Positions 33,301 to 42,323 of a DNA stretch of 64,000 nucleotides are shown here, one piece after another. Origin of the DNA: Manduca sexta (taxonomy: Eukaryota; Arthropoda; Insecta; Lepidoptera; Sphingidae). The stretch's first letter is position 1. Every line of letters starts with the position of its first letter. Where the stretch lies: contig NC_051115.1 of NCBI RefSeq assembly GCF_014839805.1, positions 186,001 through 250,000 of the forward strand. The letters run 5' to 3'. Made by a program: the position numbers and the translations under genes. The notes under the pieces are model-generated. The model saw only the letters and a list, made by a program, of their open reading frames with translations. It was not told the origin of the DNA and did no database searches.

Positions 33301-34514
33301 ACACTGGCTACAATGTTCAAACCGGAACACAACAGTGACTACACACGGCTGCTTGACAGAAACAGACATAGCAGTGGTACCTACCCAGGCGGCCTCTCAA
33401 ATATGAGAGACCTACCACCAGTATTTATAATTAAGTGTTCGTAGCTGCGTTAAGTTAAATTTATATTTATATCAGTCTAATATAAAGACATGATGAGATT
33501 GTCACGACTCGGTGCGCCGCGGTGCCGTGAGCATGGCGCTATGATATTTTTAAGCTCAAAAAATCTATAATTTCTTATTTTGTGTGTCGATTTTAACTAA
33601 AAATTTATCAGAATAAAGGTTATAATTAGATTTGAAATCCAATGAATGGCTTTTGCGTGAGATGCGCGCAAATATAAAAGATTTCCGATTTAGTACAGAT
33701 TTTTCATCCAATATGCAATCTTAGAAAAATTCTCCTACAGAATATTATAATTATTTTATTTCTTCACAGATTCAACGACCTGCCAACGGAAGAGCAAACG
33801 AAATTTGAAACAACATCAAAAACAGTCAAGGCTTTGCGCATGGACGCTAAAGAATTGTTTCAAAAAAGGAAGTATTCAAAAGCAATGAAATGTTACCAAC
33901 AGGCTATGACTGTTTTGTCTATGGCCCATCCAAAGACAGCGGAAGAACAGGCAGAATTAAAAGATAATAGAGTCAAAATCTATGTCAACTTAGCTGTATG
34001 TTATTACAAACTGAACAAGCCAAAATATGTCTTATTAATGTGTGAGAATTTGGACAAAATTATTGATATAAATAATCATTGTAAAGCATTATTTTATTGT
34101 GGCAGGGCGAATGAACAGTTAGGCAAAATAGAAGAAGCCATTAAATACTATAAAAAAGCGTTGAAATTAGAACCAAAAAACACAGACATAGGCAAAGCAC
34201 TGGCCGCTATAGATGACAAAATAAAAAAATCAGAAAAAAAAGAAACAGAAATGTGGCAAAAAGTTTTTAATACGGAAGTTAAAGAGAAAAAAGTGTATGC
34301 CGTTGATCAGGATTTTCAAAACGACGTTCTTAGTATGTGCGAAGATTTGTCGAAGAGGGAGGAGCATTCGAAATTTGAATTGCCTCCGGGTTTGATGAAG
34401 GAGGAAGTGGAATGCATCAAAGGGTTGGTGGAGGGTTTTAGTAACCTCGTAGTTTCAGAAGAGGTTCGCGGTAATGCCAAAAAGCTTACAATAATCAAAA
34501 AGTCTTACCCATAG
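30319..34514 (+). CDS. FKBP6: FKBP6 / Shutdown, FKBP-TPR co-chaperone of the piRNA pathway
   Basis: Six coding exons: 30319-30371, 30682-30801, 31378-31526, 32048-32163, 32663-32865, 33770-34514. All junctions are GT-AG and the phases close to 461 codons, close to fly Shutdown. Residues about 108-213 are an FKBP domain (EVTIHYAAYWEKAKIPFDST, RLGAGNIIPGLEIGL, AAAWGPRGVPPRI, ALFVIVLYDV). Residues about 235-350 hold three TPR helices pairs (ELFQKRKYSKAMKCYQQAM, KIYVNLAVCYYKLNKPKYV, ALFYCGRANEQLGKIEEAIK), which in the family dock Hsp90. The N-terminus is acidic (NADEDLFPDMDEEGD). Shutdown/FKBP6 is needed to load piRNAs into PIWI proteins in germ cells. The drug-binding pocket is partly degenerate: Y123, F134 and D135 are kept but the usual pocket-floor Trp is L159 and the usual Tyr is W183, as expected of a structural rather than catalytic FKBP. 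Introns contain SINEs A and B and families D, E and F. No AATAAA is found between the stop and the copia LTR at 35071. Confidence 0.94.
30984..31301 (-). repeat. family A SINE with 10-bp TSD, in FKBP6 intron 2
   Basis: Flanked by TAATAAATAA at 30974-30983 and 31302-31311. Antisense to FKBP6, ending 76 bases before the exon 3 acceptor. Confidence 0.88.
31660..31905. repeat. family F repeat, FKBP6 intron 3
   Basis: GAATCCTCCGGCTTAGCGAC, GGGAGGAAGTAGCTGGG, CGAGCCCCTATAGGCC and GTGTCTAGGGCCGCGAC occur in family order. Confidence 0.6.
31940..32022 (+). repeat. family B SINE head fragment
   Basis: GCCTCAGTGGCGTAGTTGTA and GATTCGCATCCCGGGTCGAG are the A-box and B-box parts; the body is missing. 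It ends 25 bases before the FKBP6 exon 4 acceptor. Confidence 0.65.
32222..32433 (+). repeat. family D repeat, FKBP6 intron 4
   Basis: GTGACCCCACTGCACCTGAT to GAGCGGATATAAAAT, nearly full length. Confidence 0.75.
32886..33424 (+). repeat. family E repeat split by a SINE, FKBP6 intron 5
   Basis: Left part 32886-32963 (GACGAGACGAGCTTGCCGTT to GTAGAAACACCA) and right part 33205-33424 (GTAGAAACACCAACACCTTG to ATGAGAGACCTACCACCAGT) join into one repeat equal to 59378-59652 once the inserted SINE is removed. Confidence 0.85.
32964..33204 (-). repeat. family B SINE nested in family E, 12-bp TSD
   Basis: Head CTGCCTCGGTGGCGTAGTTG at its right end and tail at its left end on the plus strand. GTAGAAACACCA occurs on both sides (32952-32963 and 33205-33216), and only once in the undisturbed family E copy. 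Confidence 0.92.
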
Positions 34515-34560
34515 AACAGCTATGCCATAGCTTCTTATTTCAATTTAACAAGGTTATATT

Positions 34561-34740
34561 TTCCTAAAAGCCAGTTTCAAAAAAGGATCTCAATCGCTTT
34601 TTTATCTATCACAAAAATTAACCAATCAGAACAAAGTATTTTTGACATTACAGATGAGTTATTATGATTGATTCATTGTCGGAATCGGATCGAAGATTGA
34701 GTCGTTTATTGAAAACGGCTGTTATCCTAATATGACATTT
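34561..34740 (+). repeat. family M MITE
   Basis: Ends are loosely inverse (GGATCTCAATCGCTTTTTTA against GATTGAGTCGTTTATTG). Shares CCAATCAGAACAAAG and flanks with 19600-19725. It lies within the probable 3' UTR of FKBP6. Confidence 0.5.
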
Positions 34741-35070
34741 GTGTTGTGATTACTATAGGTTTATAATTACTTGATATTTACAGTTCATGAAAACTGTGTC
34801 AGATTGAACTAAGATTATAAATCGCTTTAATCATCTCTTGTATTTCATGTAAGTCTCTTAAGACATATTTTTGGAATTCTAAGTTACTTGATAACATTTA
34901 AATTCACTTTGGTATAGTATAGTGAGGAGAGCTAATTACCAGACTTGTAGCTACCGTATTAGGGGACCAGGGATCCTGTGAAAAGTGCACCTGTGCATTG
35001 GGTGACGTAGCACGCCATTGCTAATTATATAGGTAATTTATTTGATTGATTTAAAGAGCTTGCGGCACCG

Positions 35071-35261
35071 TTTTGCAGGTTTTCGAAGTGGAGCGAAATA
35101 AATGCTTCGTGGACTTAATAATTATTTATTTTTATTTGGAGAAAAAAATTAACCGGCCCAAAGGCACATATTTATCCACAGACAGTGTTACCAACATGAA
35201 AAAAAATTACCACTATTAAAATATACAATGTTGCCAATCGTTTTTATATCGATATTTAATA
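35071..35261 (-). repeat. copia 3' LTR
   Basis: Identical by eye to 39509-39699. In the plus direction it contains AATAAA at 35097-35102, the first such hexamer after the FKBP6 stop codon. Confidence 0.93.
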
Positions 35262-35382
35262 CACCCCCTCAACAGTTATATTTTAATAACAAACAGTATG
35301 TAGTTCTAACTCCACAAAATCAAATTTGTAACCAATCCACTGTTACACAAAACACAGTAGTATTTTCATTCAATATTATTTT

Positions 35383-38300
35383 TTAAAACAAAATCTTATT
35401 TCTTAATTTAATAAAAAGTTGTTTACCTAAAGGTTTAGTAAACAAATCTGCAACATTATTATTGCTATTTATGTAATTAATTTTAACTAACTCTTTTGAC
35501 ATAATATTTTCCACAATATATTGATATTTAATGTCTATGTGTTTTAGCCTTTTGTTACTATCATTATTATGAACAATATTAATTACACTCTGATTGTCTT
35601 CTAATATCTCAAATTTTATATTGGTGTAGCCAAAATCTAACATAAGTTTTCTTAAAAAAGAACCTTCCATTATGGCTGAGCTAAGTGCTACATATTCAGC
35701 TTCACAAGAAGACAATGATACACACGATTGCTTTTTACTACACCAAGAAATTGGACATTCAAAAATATAAAATATCTGACCTGATGTTGACTTACGGTCT
35801 AAAATATCACCTGCCCAGTCAGAATCACTGAAACCTTGCAATTTACAAACATTTTGACCAATGTTATCACATTTATATGTAAGAGATAAATCAATTGTAC
35901 CGCTTATATATCTTAATACCCTTTTCAAACATTTAAATAACGCTAAACTAGCACAGTGTACATATCGGCTAAGAAAACCTACTGCAACAGACAAGTCAGG
36001 TCTAGTACATGTTGCATACAATAGACTGCCTATTAGACTTCTACAACTTTTCTCAATTTCTAAGCTTTCACTTTTCTCTCTATTTAACAATTCAAAGTTA
36101 AAGTTTTGTTCTATAGGGGTGGATACTGTTTTACAATTTAACATTTGATATTTAGTCAACAACTTATACAAATATTTTTTCTGGTTAATTACAGTTATAT
36201 AATTCTTAAGATCCTGTTTAATATTGATTCCTAAATAATAACTCGCTAGACCCAAATCTTTCATTTTGAAGTTATCACAAATTACATTTTTAAAAGTATC
36301 TACTTGTTCTTTATTACTACCAAAATACAGTAAGTCATCAACAAATAACATAACATAAATATAATTTTTATCCATATGTTTCATATACAAACATGGGTCA
36401 TTTTGTGATCTTACAAAATTTTCTTTTAACATAAAATTATTAAACTTAGTATTCCAATACTTAGGAGATTTTTTAAGACCATAAATTGACTTATTTAATT
36501 TACCAATCTTATTGTTTGGTAATTGTATAAACACAGTTTCATTAATATCTCCATAAAGAAACGCACTAGTTACATCCATTTGATATACTGGTTGTCTCTT
36601 CTGATTAGCAACAGCCATTAAGGCTTTAAAGGTTGTCAACTTGGCAACAGGTGAATATGTCTTATCATCACAATTCTTTTGTTCAAAACCTCGAGCTACT
36701 AAGCGAGCCTTGTAGATAGATTTTTCTTCAGTTTCTTTGATTGTAAACACCCACTTGCTGCTAATTATATTTTCTCCTTCTGGAACTTCTGTTACTTCCT
36801 CCCATGTGTTATTTTCCTGTAACGTTCTCAGCTCTGTATTTATAGCTTCTTCCCATTTACTTTTATCCGGTCTTGTCATAGCTTCTTGATAAGAAGTAGG
36901 TTCTTGACATGTATAACTTATGAAACTATTTTCATCTGACTCTTCTCCTTGTACATAGTCATTTAACCATTTTGGTTTACTCCTTACTCTTCTTGGTCTC
37001 TCTGTCTCCTCTTCTGTCTGGTTAGAAGTTTCCTGTAGATTATGATTTTCTATTTCTTCTTCTATCTGTAAATGTTCATGAAAAATGTGCATAGAATCAT
37101 GATCATCATCACTTTCAACCATAATGTTGGGGCTAGTAGTATCTTCATATTGACTTCCTTTTTCCGAGATTTGTTCTACATCTCCCAGTAACTCATATCC
37201 TCTATAATATTTCATTTCTGGTCTTTTTTCTTGCTCTTTGCTTTCTTCAGACTCTGTTATGAAAATGACATCTCGTTTAATTTCAACTTCATTTTTCTCA
37301 GGTAAGTATATTCTATATCCTTTTATATTTTCGCCATATCCAATGAAATAACCTATTTCAGCTTTACTATCAAATTTTAGTCTTTTTTGATCAGGAACAT
37401 GTACTGACACTCGGCTTCCAAATACTTGAAGATTATTGACATCATATGTCTTATCCCACCAAAGTTCAAATGGTGTCCTGTCTTTTACACGACTTGGTCC
37501 AGTTCTGTTTATAACATAGACAGCAGTATTAAGAGCTTCTGCCCATAGATTTTTATTAAAGCCACTTTCTAAAAGCATCGTTCGTGCTGATTCAATCACA
37601 GTCTTCATTTCCCGCTCTATACATCCATTTTGTTGTGGAGTATAGGCGACACATTTTTGGTGTTGTATACCATATGAGTTCAATAAATTTTCCATATCTC
37701 TACTACAGAATTCTTTGGCATTGTCACTTCTTATAAAATTTATTTTATGTCCAGGGTTAACTTGTGTTTGTTTTAAAAAATGTTTTAAACACTCTATTGA
37801 CTCACTTTTGTTTTTCAAGAAGTACACTTTTCTATACTTGGTGAAATCATCTTTCAACAACAGAAAGAATTTTGCCCCTCCAAGTGACGTTTCTTCTACC
37901 GGACCTCCAATATCAATATGGATAATCTCACCCGGTTTTGTTGCTCTGTTCTGGCTTAATGGAAAAGGAAATTTGTGTTGTTTTCCTCTTAAACATGACA
38001 CACATGTTTCTTCTTCACCTTTTTCTTCAAATCTGACTCCCTGCCTTGTCAAAACATTCTTTACTTGATTTATGTCCTGATGACCAAGTTTAGCATGCCA
38101 TTGTTTTAAATTTGATGTTACTTTACCTACCATGGCTGACTCATCTAGTTTTCTAAACATCATTATATACATTTTGCCTTGACGCTTAGCTACAGCATGC
38201 ACATTATTATTTTTGGTAAATTGACATTCCATGGCAGTCGAGAGAAGTTTATAGCCTTTATCAAGGGTAGCACTCATTGAGAACAAATTTGCTTTGAGGC

Positions 38301-39399
38301 TTGGCACATACAACACATTTTTGATTAAAGTTTTTATCCATTGTTCATTGTCATATGCTTCAAGTTGAATGTCGCCATACCCTAATGCTTTTATTACAGT
38401 CCCGTCACCAATGATAACATCTTTTGGCACTATTAAATTCTCATAATTTATAAAACTGTCTTTTGTTGAGCACATATGTTCTGAAGCACCACTATCTAAA
38501 AACCATTCATTACTCACAATTTTTGAGGTTAATCCACACACTGACATGACAAGTGCATTTTGTTTTTCATCATTCACAGATTGATTTTTATTATCTTTAT
38601 TAAACCAACACTGCTTTAATGTATGTCCACGTTTTTTACACAATTTACAAATTATAATGTTTTCATTCTGTATGGATTTTTGCCTTTTCACTTTACAGTC
38701 ACTTTTATAATGTCCTACTTTACCACAATTAAAACATTTTCTAATTTCTTTTTTTGTATTAGTTTTAAGCGCTATTTGACTTGGTTTTTCATCTTCATAC
38801 ATTTTATTTCTTTGTTCTTCTATTATTAGTCTTGCTGTTAGCTCAGTCATATTTTTTTTCTCAATAGGTACCGAGTCCCACGCCGAAATGAAATGACGGA
38901 ATTTTTCCCCCAGAGAACTTATGATTTTTGTTATGATCATATTATCTGGTATTTCGCCTCTAGCTTGACGGATTTGCGCTACAATTCCTTCCACCTTTGC
39001 TATGAATGTAACTACATCTTCCGAGTTGGTATACTTTAGATCAAAAAATCTTTGTTGCAAAATATGTAGCGACACATCAGATTTTTGCTCATATACAGTG
39101 CAAAGTCTGTCCCATATTTCTTTTGCAGTTTCACAGTTTTGGACTTGTAGCATTACCCCGCTACTTAATCTATTAACAATCACGCCCTGGGCCTTAGCAT
39201 CGAGCTTGGTCCACGTGGTAATTTTTTCTCCATCTTCTTTTGGGCACGTGTTTGAGCCGTCGACAATATCAAAGATATCCAACGCTTTTAAGAGTACTTT
39301 CACTTGAAATTTCCAAGAGTGCCAATTCGTCGCATTTTCCAGCAATATCCGGTTTCCCGATGTTTGGGGCGACAATATTCCAAATATTTCGCCTTCCAT
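35383..39399 (-). CDS. copia gag-pol polyprotein, intact
   Basis: 1338 codons without interruption. In order: a UBN2-type gag region at about residues 1-210; two CX2CX4HX4C zinc knuckles (CFNCGKVGHYKSDC, CKLCKKRGHTLKQC); aspartic protease (WFLDSGASEHMC); integrase with an H-H-C-C finger (WHAKLGHQ, CVSCLRGKQHKF) and the DDE triad (HIDIGG, RSDNAKEF, QNGCIERE); reverse transcriptase (KARLVARGFEQK, YQMDVTSAFLYGDI, YGLKKSPKYWN, and catalytic YVMLFVDDLLYFG); RNase H (GFSDSDWAGD, SCEAEYVALSSA, LEDNQS). Integrase before reverse transcriptase is the copia order. Gag and pol are in one frame, as in Drosophila copia, where splicing makes a separate gag RNA. All catalytic residues are present. The ATG lies 109 bases inside the 5' LTR. 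Confidence 0.95.
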   Translation of the reverse strand: MEGEIFGILSPQTSGNRILLENATNWHSWKFQVKVLLKALDIFDIVDGSNTCPKEDGEKITTWTKLDAKAQGVIVNRLSSGVMLQVQNCETAKEIWDRLCTVYEQKSDVSLHILQQRFFDLKYTNSEDVVTFIAKVEGIVAQIRQARGEIPDNMIITKIISSLGEKFRHFISAWDSVPIEKKNMTELTARLIIEEQRNKMYEDEKPSQIALKTNTKKEIRKCFNCGKVGHYKSDCKVKRQKSIQNENIIICKLCKKRGHTLKQCWFNKDNKNQSVNDEKQNALVMSVCGLTSKIVSNEWFLDSGASEHMCSTKDSFINYENLIVPKDVIIGDGTVIKALGYGDIQLEAYDNEQWIKTLIKNVLYVPSLKANLFSMSATLDKGYKLLSTAMECQFTKNNNVHAVAKRQGKMYIMMFRKLDESAMVGKVTSNLKQWHAKLGHQDINQVKNVLTRQGVRFEEKGEEETCVSCLRGKQHKFPFPLSQNRATKPGEIIHIDIGGPVEETSLGGAKFFLLLKDDFTKYRKVYFLKNKSESIECLKHFLKQTQVNPGHKINFIRSDNAKEFCSRDMENLLNSYGIQHQKCVAYTPQQNGCIEREMKTVIESARTMLLESGFNKNLWAEALNTAVYVINRTGPSRVKDRTPFELWWDKTYDVNNLQVFGSRVSVHVPDQKRLKFDSKAEIGYFIGYGENIKGYRIYLPEKNEVEIKRDVIFITESEESKEQEKRPEMKYYRGYELLGDVEQISEKGSQYEDTTSPNIMVESDDDHDSMHIFHEHLQIEEEIENHNLQETSNQTEEETERPRRVRSKPKWLNDYVQGEESDENSFISYTCQEPTSYQEAMTRPDKSKWEEAINTELRTLQENNTWEEVTEVPEGENIISSKWVFTIKETEEKSIYKARLVARGFEQKNCDDKTYSPVAKLTTFKALMAVANQKRQPVYQMDVTSAFLYGDINETVFIQLPNNKIGKLNKSIYGLKKSPKYWNTKFNNFMLKENFVRSQNDPCLYMKHMDKNYIYVMLFVDDLLYFGSNKEQVDTFKNVICDNFKMKDLGLASYYLGINIKQDLKNYITVINQKKYLYKLLTKYQMLNCKTVSTPIEQNFNFELLNREKSESLEIEKSCRSLIGSLLYATCTRPDLSVAVGFLSRYVHCASLALFKCLKRVLRYISGTIDLSLTYKCDNIGQNVCKLQGFSDSDWAGDILDRKSTSGQIFYIFECPISWCSKKQSCVSLSSCEAEYVALSSAIMEGSFLRKLMLDFGYTNIKFEILEDNQSVINIVHNNDSNKRLKHIDIKYQYIVENIMSKELVKINYINSNNNVADLFTKPLGKQLFIKLRNKILF

Positions 39400-39494
39400 C
39401 TTGGACGCTTACGACGCTTACGTTTCGTCTGCTTGACCGCAGTATTATGCTGTTTGACCACAATTACCACTTGGCGTATTTCGCTCCTGAGTGT

Positions 39495-39508
39495 CTGGGC
39501 CCATAACC
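39495..39508 (-). promoter_or_regulatory. copia primer-binding site (half tRNA-iMet)
   Basis: Minus strand GGTTATGGGCCCAG directly after the 5' LTR. It is complementary to the CTGGGCCCATAACC segment of initiator tRNA-Met, so minus-strand DNA synthesis should start from a cleaved tRNA half. Confidence 0.85.
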
Positions 39509-39699
39509 TTTTGCAGGTTTTCGAAGTGGAGCGAAATAAATGCTTCGTGGACTTAATAATTATTTATTTTTATTTGGAGAAAAAAATTAACCGGCCCAAA
39601 GGCACATATTTATCCACAGACAGTGTTACCAACATGAAAAAAAATTACCACTATTAAAATATACAATGTTGCCAATCGTTTTTATATCGATATTTAATA
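39509..39699 (-). repeat. copia 5' LTR
   Basis: Twin of the repeat at 35071-35261. Presumed to hold the element's promoter on the minus strand. Confidence 0.93.
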
Positions 39700-39801
39700 C
39701 ACCGCGAATTATGATAAGTTTACGATCGCAAATTAGAGTTGATTTTTATTTGTTTTTATATTCATGACGTATTTTGCATTTTTTTTTGTAAAGGCACAGC
39801 A

Positions 39802-40022
39802 AAATATCCCCTCTACACTTGATGGTAAGTGGAATGTAGTCCAATAGAATGTCGACTGACGAGAGATGATTACCCCTCAGTCGACACAATTATGCCTGTT
39901 GGAACCGAATATACACAGACTGATCACGGAACGCGACACCTCCGTGGGCCACTATGGCGGGTTTTAACACCTTGTGTACGGTCGCTATCTGGGCGGATAT
40001 AAAATAAATCCTACCACCAACA
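39802..40022 (+). repeat. family D repeat
   Basis: CCTCTACACTTGATGGTAAG to AAATCCTACCACCAAC. Confidence 0.75.
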
Positions 40023-42050
40023 AATTAATTGCAGACATAATTGGGCTGTATTTTGGACTCGTGAAAGTAGAAGAGCATGTCATGATTTCAGTAGTATCAT
40101 AGAATATTTGTAGAAGATTCGTTAGACGAAAAACTATAATAGCTGCTAATAAGTTTCTAAGGATGCTCATAAGGTCAATTTTACCGTGGCACTAGAAGAC
40201 TGTTCATGACGCATCTTCACCTTTTTATTATAAAATTATAGGTTAATTAGTGTTAAGTGAAATAAGTCATATAGTTTCGAGTAAGATTTAAAACGAAGGC
40301 CTCTTTCAGAATGTACAAGTAAATGTTAACTCCAATTAACATATAAGATAGTGTCAGTTATTGGCGCGTAGGAGGTTGCAAAGGGGTGCACGTTCTATCC
40401 GGAACAAATCACAATAAAAATAACTGAATAATAGGAACTATCGACCACAGAGGTTTCGTTATGGTTTAGCATATACATATAACTTTTATAAAAAAAATAA
40501 AAAAATATGATATGTAGTACCTACTATCTTGTGTACATTGCATTTGCACCTCCCTAAAAATTATCTTAGCGGTGTCCATGGTGCCCATGGCGTAGCCTTG
40601 ACTAATATAGACTTCGGCGAAGTCGCATCAGCGAAGCCCCTTTTCTGTCTTTCTCAAGATGTACCCAATAATTGTACCTTACCAAACATGCTTCGACACG
40701 ACATACCTATTTATGATAGTGAACAAATATAAATGTGCGGTGAGTGAATATTGAAAAGCATATAGTTTTGAAAAAGGTTTTATTTTGTAAGTTGAGTAAT
40801 ATTTTTTTACAAAAGCAATGTTCGGCTTTTTAAATTTACAAATAAATGGGGATTTGAAATCTGTTGGCATCTAAAGAGGCCTCGCGAGGCACCTTTAAGT
40901 GTGAGGCGGTGGGTAAGGACCACTTCACCCACGCCTAGATACGCCACTGGATATTCCTGTCATTGGTTTACTGTTTATTTGGCAGCTTGTTTATTTAGTT
41001 GTTTTATATTAACTTCGATGGTTGACATTTACTCAGATATTGTAAAAGAGGCCCTAAGGAATATTCCAAAGAACATATCGTTGAAAAATTGAGATAATTG
41101 TTTGAAAATAAATTATTGATTTCCATTGTTAACGGTTTGATTAAAAAAAAAATACACTATTTTTGCCACGATGATTCGTTTTATTTCAGTAATCTTAATA
41201 ATTAGTAATCTATACTGACGCTGATGAGTTTGTTTAAACTCGCTTATCTCAAGTATTGAAACTTTTTTTTTCACTCATAGGAAGTTATAATACTCTGAGT
41301 GCTATAGGATATTTTTTATCCCGAAAACATATAATGCGGAGCTTCTATCCCAGAAAACCTTCCACGCGGGCTATGGTGCAAGCAAAAGCTATTAATAATA
41401 TTATAATGGCGTTAAGTCACAAATAATTGCAAGTACCTACAGAGTTCAATTTCGTACCGCTCGCGGATAATTTTTTGTGTAAATTGTGTTATGTTGTTGT
41501 GTAACTTAGGAGCGGAAAAAGGAGAATTTATATTTCGATCTCGTATAAATTGTAAGCTGAAATTGAAATTGAAATTATACTTATCAATATTTCTACAAAT
41601 AATTTAACCCGTGAGGTAGCTGAATGTTTGCCGGCAAACATTGACAGCTACGCGTGTGACGGAAAAATAACCTTATTATGTAGTATATATGTAGTATATA
41701 AGGTTATAATCTCGTGACACACGCAAATGTCATGTAGCTGTCGTGGCTCGCCGGCGAATAAATTTATTTCAGATTCTGGCCAAATAGTGTCCCTGTATTT
41801 GAATTCGACCCTAAACTGTCGATTTTTTTTTTCACTAACCATGTCATATACATCATAGTTAATAATTTAATTTTTTTAAATTACTAAAGAGCTTGATTTT
41901 TTGATTCTAAAGTATAATGAATAAAGTTTATTTATTTTAAATATAAAACATATTATGTTATAGAACATTCATCCAAAAATAATCATTTACACGTGTCACA
42001 TACACAGATAAGAAAAGCAAAAACAAAACGCCAAACGTCAAAACTCAAAA
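40023..42050. other. intergenic DNA, no gene supported
   Basis: Short frames only. Small palindromes are visible (GCCTCGCGAGGC at about 40876). A minus-strand copy of the repeat type CTTTTGCTTGCACCATAGCC lies at about 41270-41405. Confidence 0.5.
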
Positions 42051-42318
42051 CGTCTGACGTGTATTGAAGATTTCTTTTTGAAAACGTTTGCGAAACATCT
42101 TGCATATTATTCTTTTATTTTATCAACGCTAAGACGATTCGATAAGGTTATTATCGCGAGTCCACGTATTACGCTACAGGTAAAATTAATTATCCACGGC
42201 AGCCACTGTTATGAATTACATTTTGAATTAAGAACTTGCGTTCAGTAACTGGAAAAATTAAAAAGTTTTAGTAATTAGTGAAAAGAGGGAGAGGTTATAC
42301 GTGTTTTTTTTATTTTAG
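42050..42318 (+). promoter_or_regulatory. probable promoter, 5' UTR exon and 5' UTR intron of the MCFD2 gene
   Basis: A donor-like CTACAG/GTAAAATT at 42179/42180 and an acceptor-like TTTTATTTTAG at 42318 bracket a 139-base intron just before the start codon, so a noncoding exon probably ends at 42179. TGACGTG at 42055-42061 resembles the core bound by Xbp1 in unfolded-protein-response promoters. Inference only. Confidence 0.4.
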
Positions 42319-42323
42319 AAAAA

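Larger units (their letters stand above)
35071..39699 (-). mobile_element. full-length Ty1/copia LTR retrotransposon
   Basis: Two 191-bp direct repeats, 35071-35261 and 39509-39699, look identical base for base. A 5-bp duplication CACCG flanks the element (35066-35070, 39700-39704). The LTR edge could be moved by two bases because the next bases ACC are shared. On the minus strand the 5' LTR is followed at once by GGTTATGGGCCCAG, complementary to the internal anticodon-stem part of initiator tRNA-Met, the primer used by Drosophila copia. A GAGGGGG purine run precedes the 3' LTR. One intact gag-pol frame lies inside. Identical LTRs and an unbroken frame mean insertion was very recent and that it may still be active. 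Confidence 0.95.

Noticed and set aside
40529..40732. 67-codon frame MCTLHLHLPKNYLSG...
   Set aside because: No family resemblance, no splice context and chance length for this composition.
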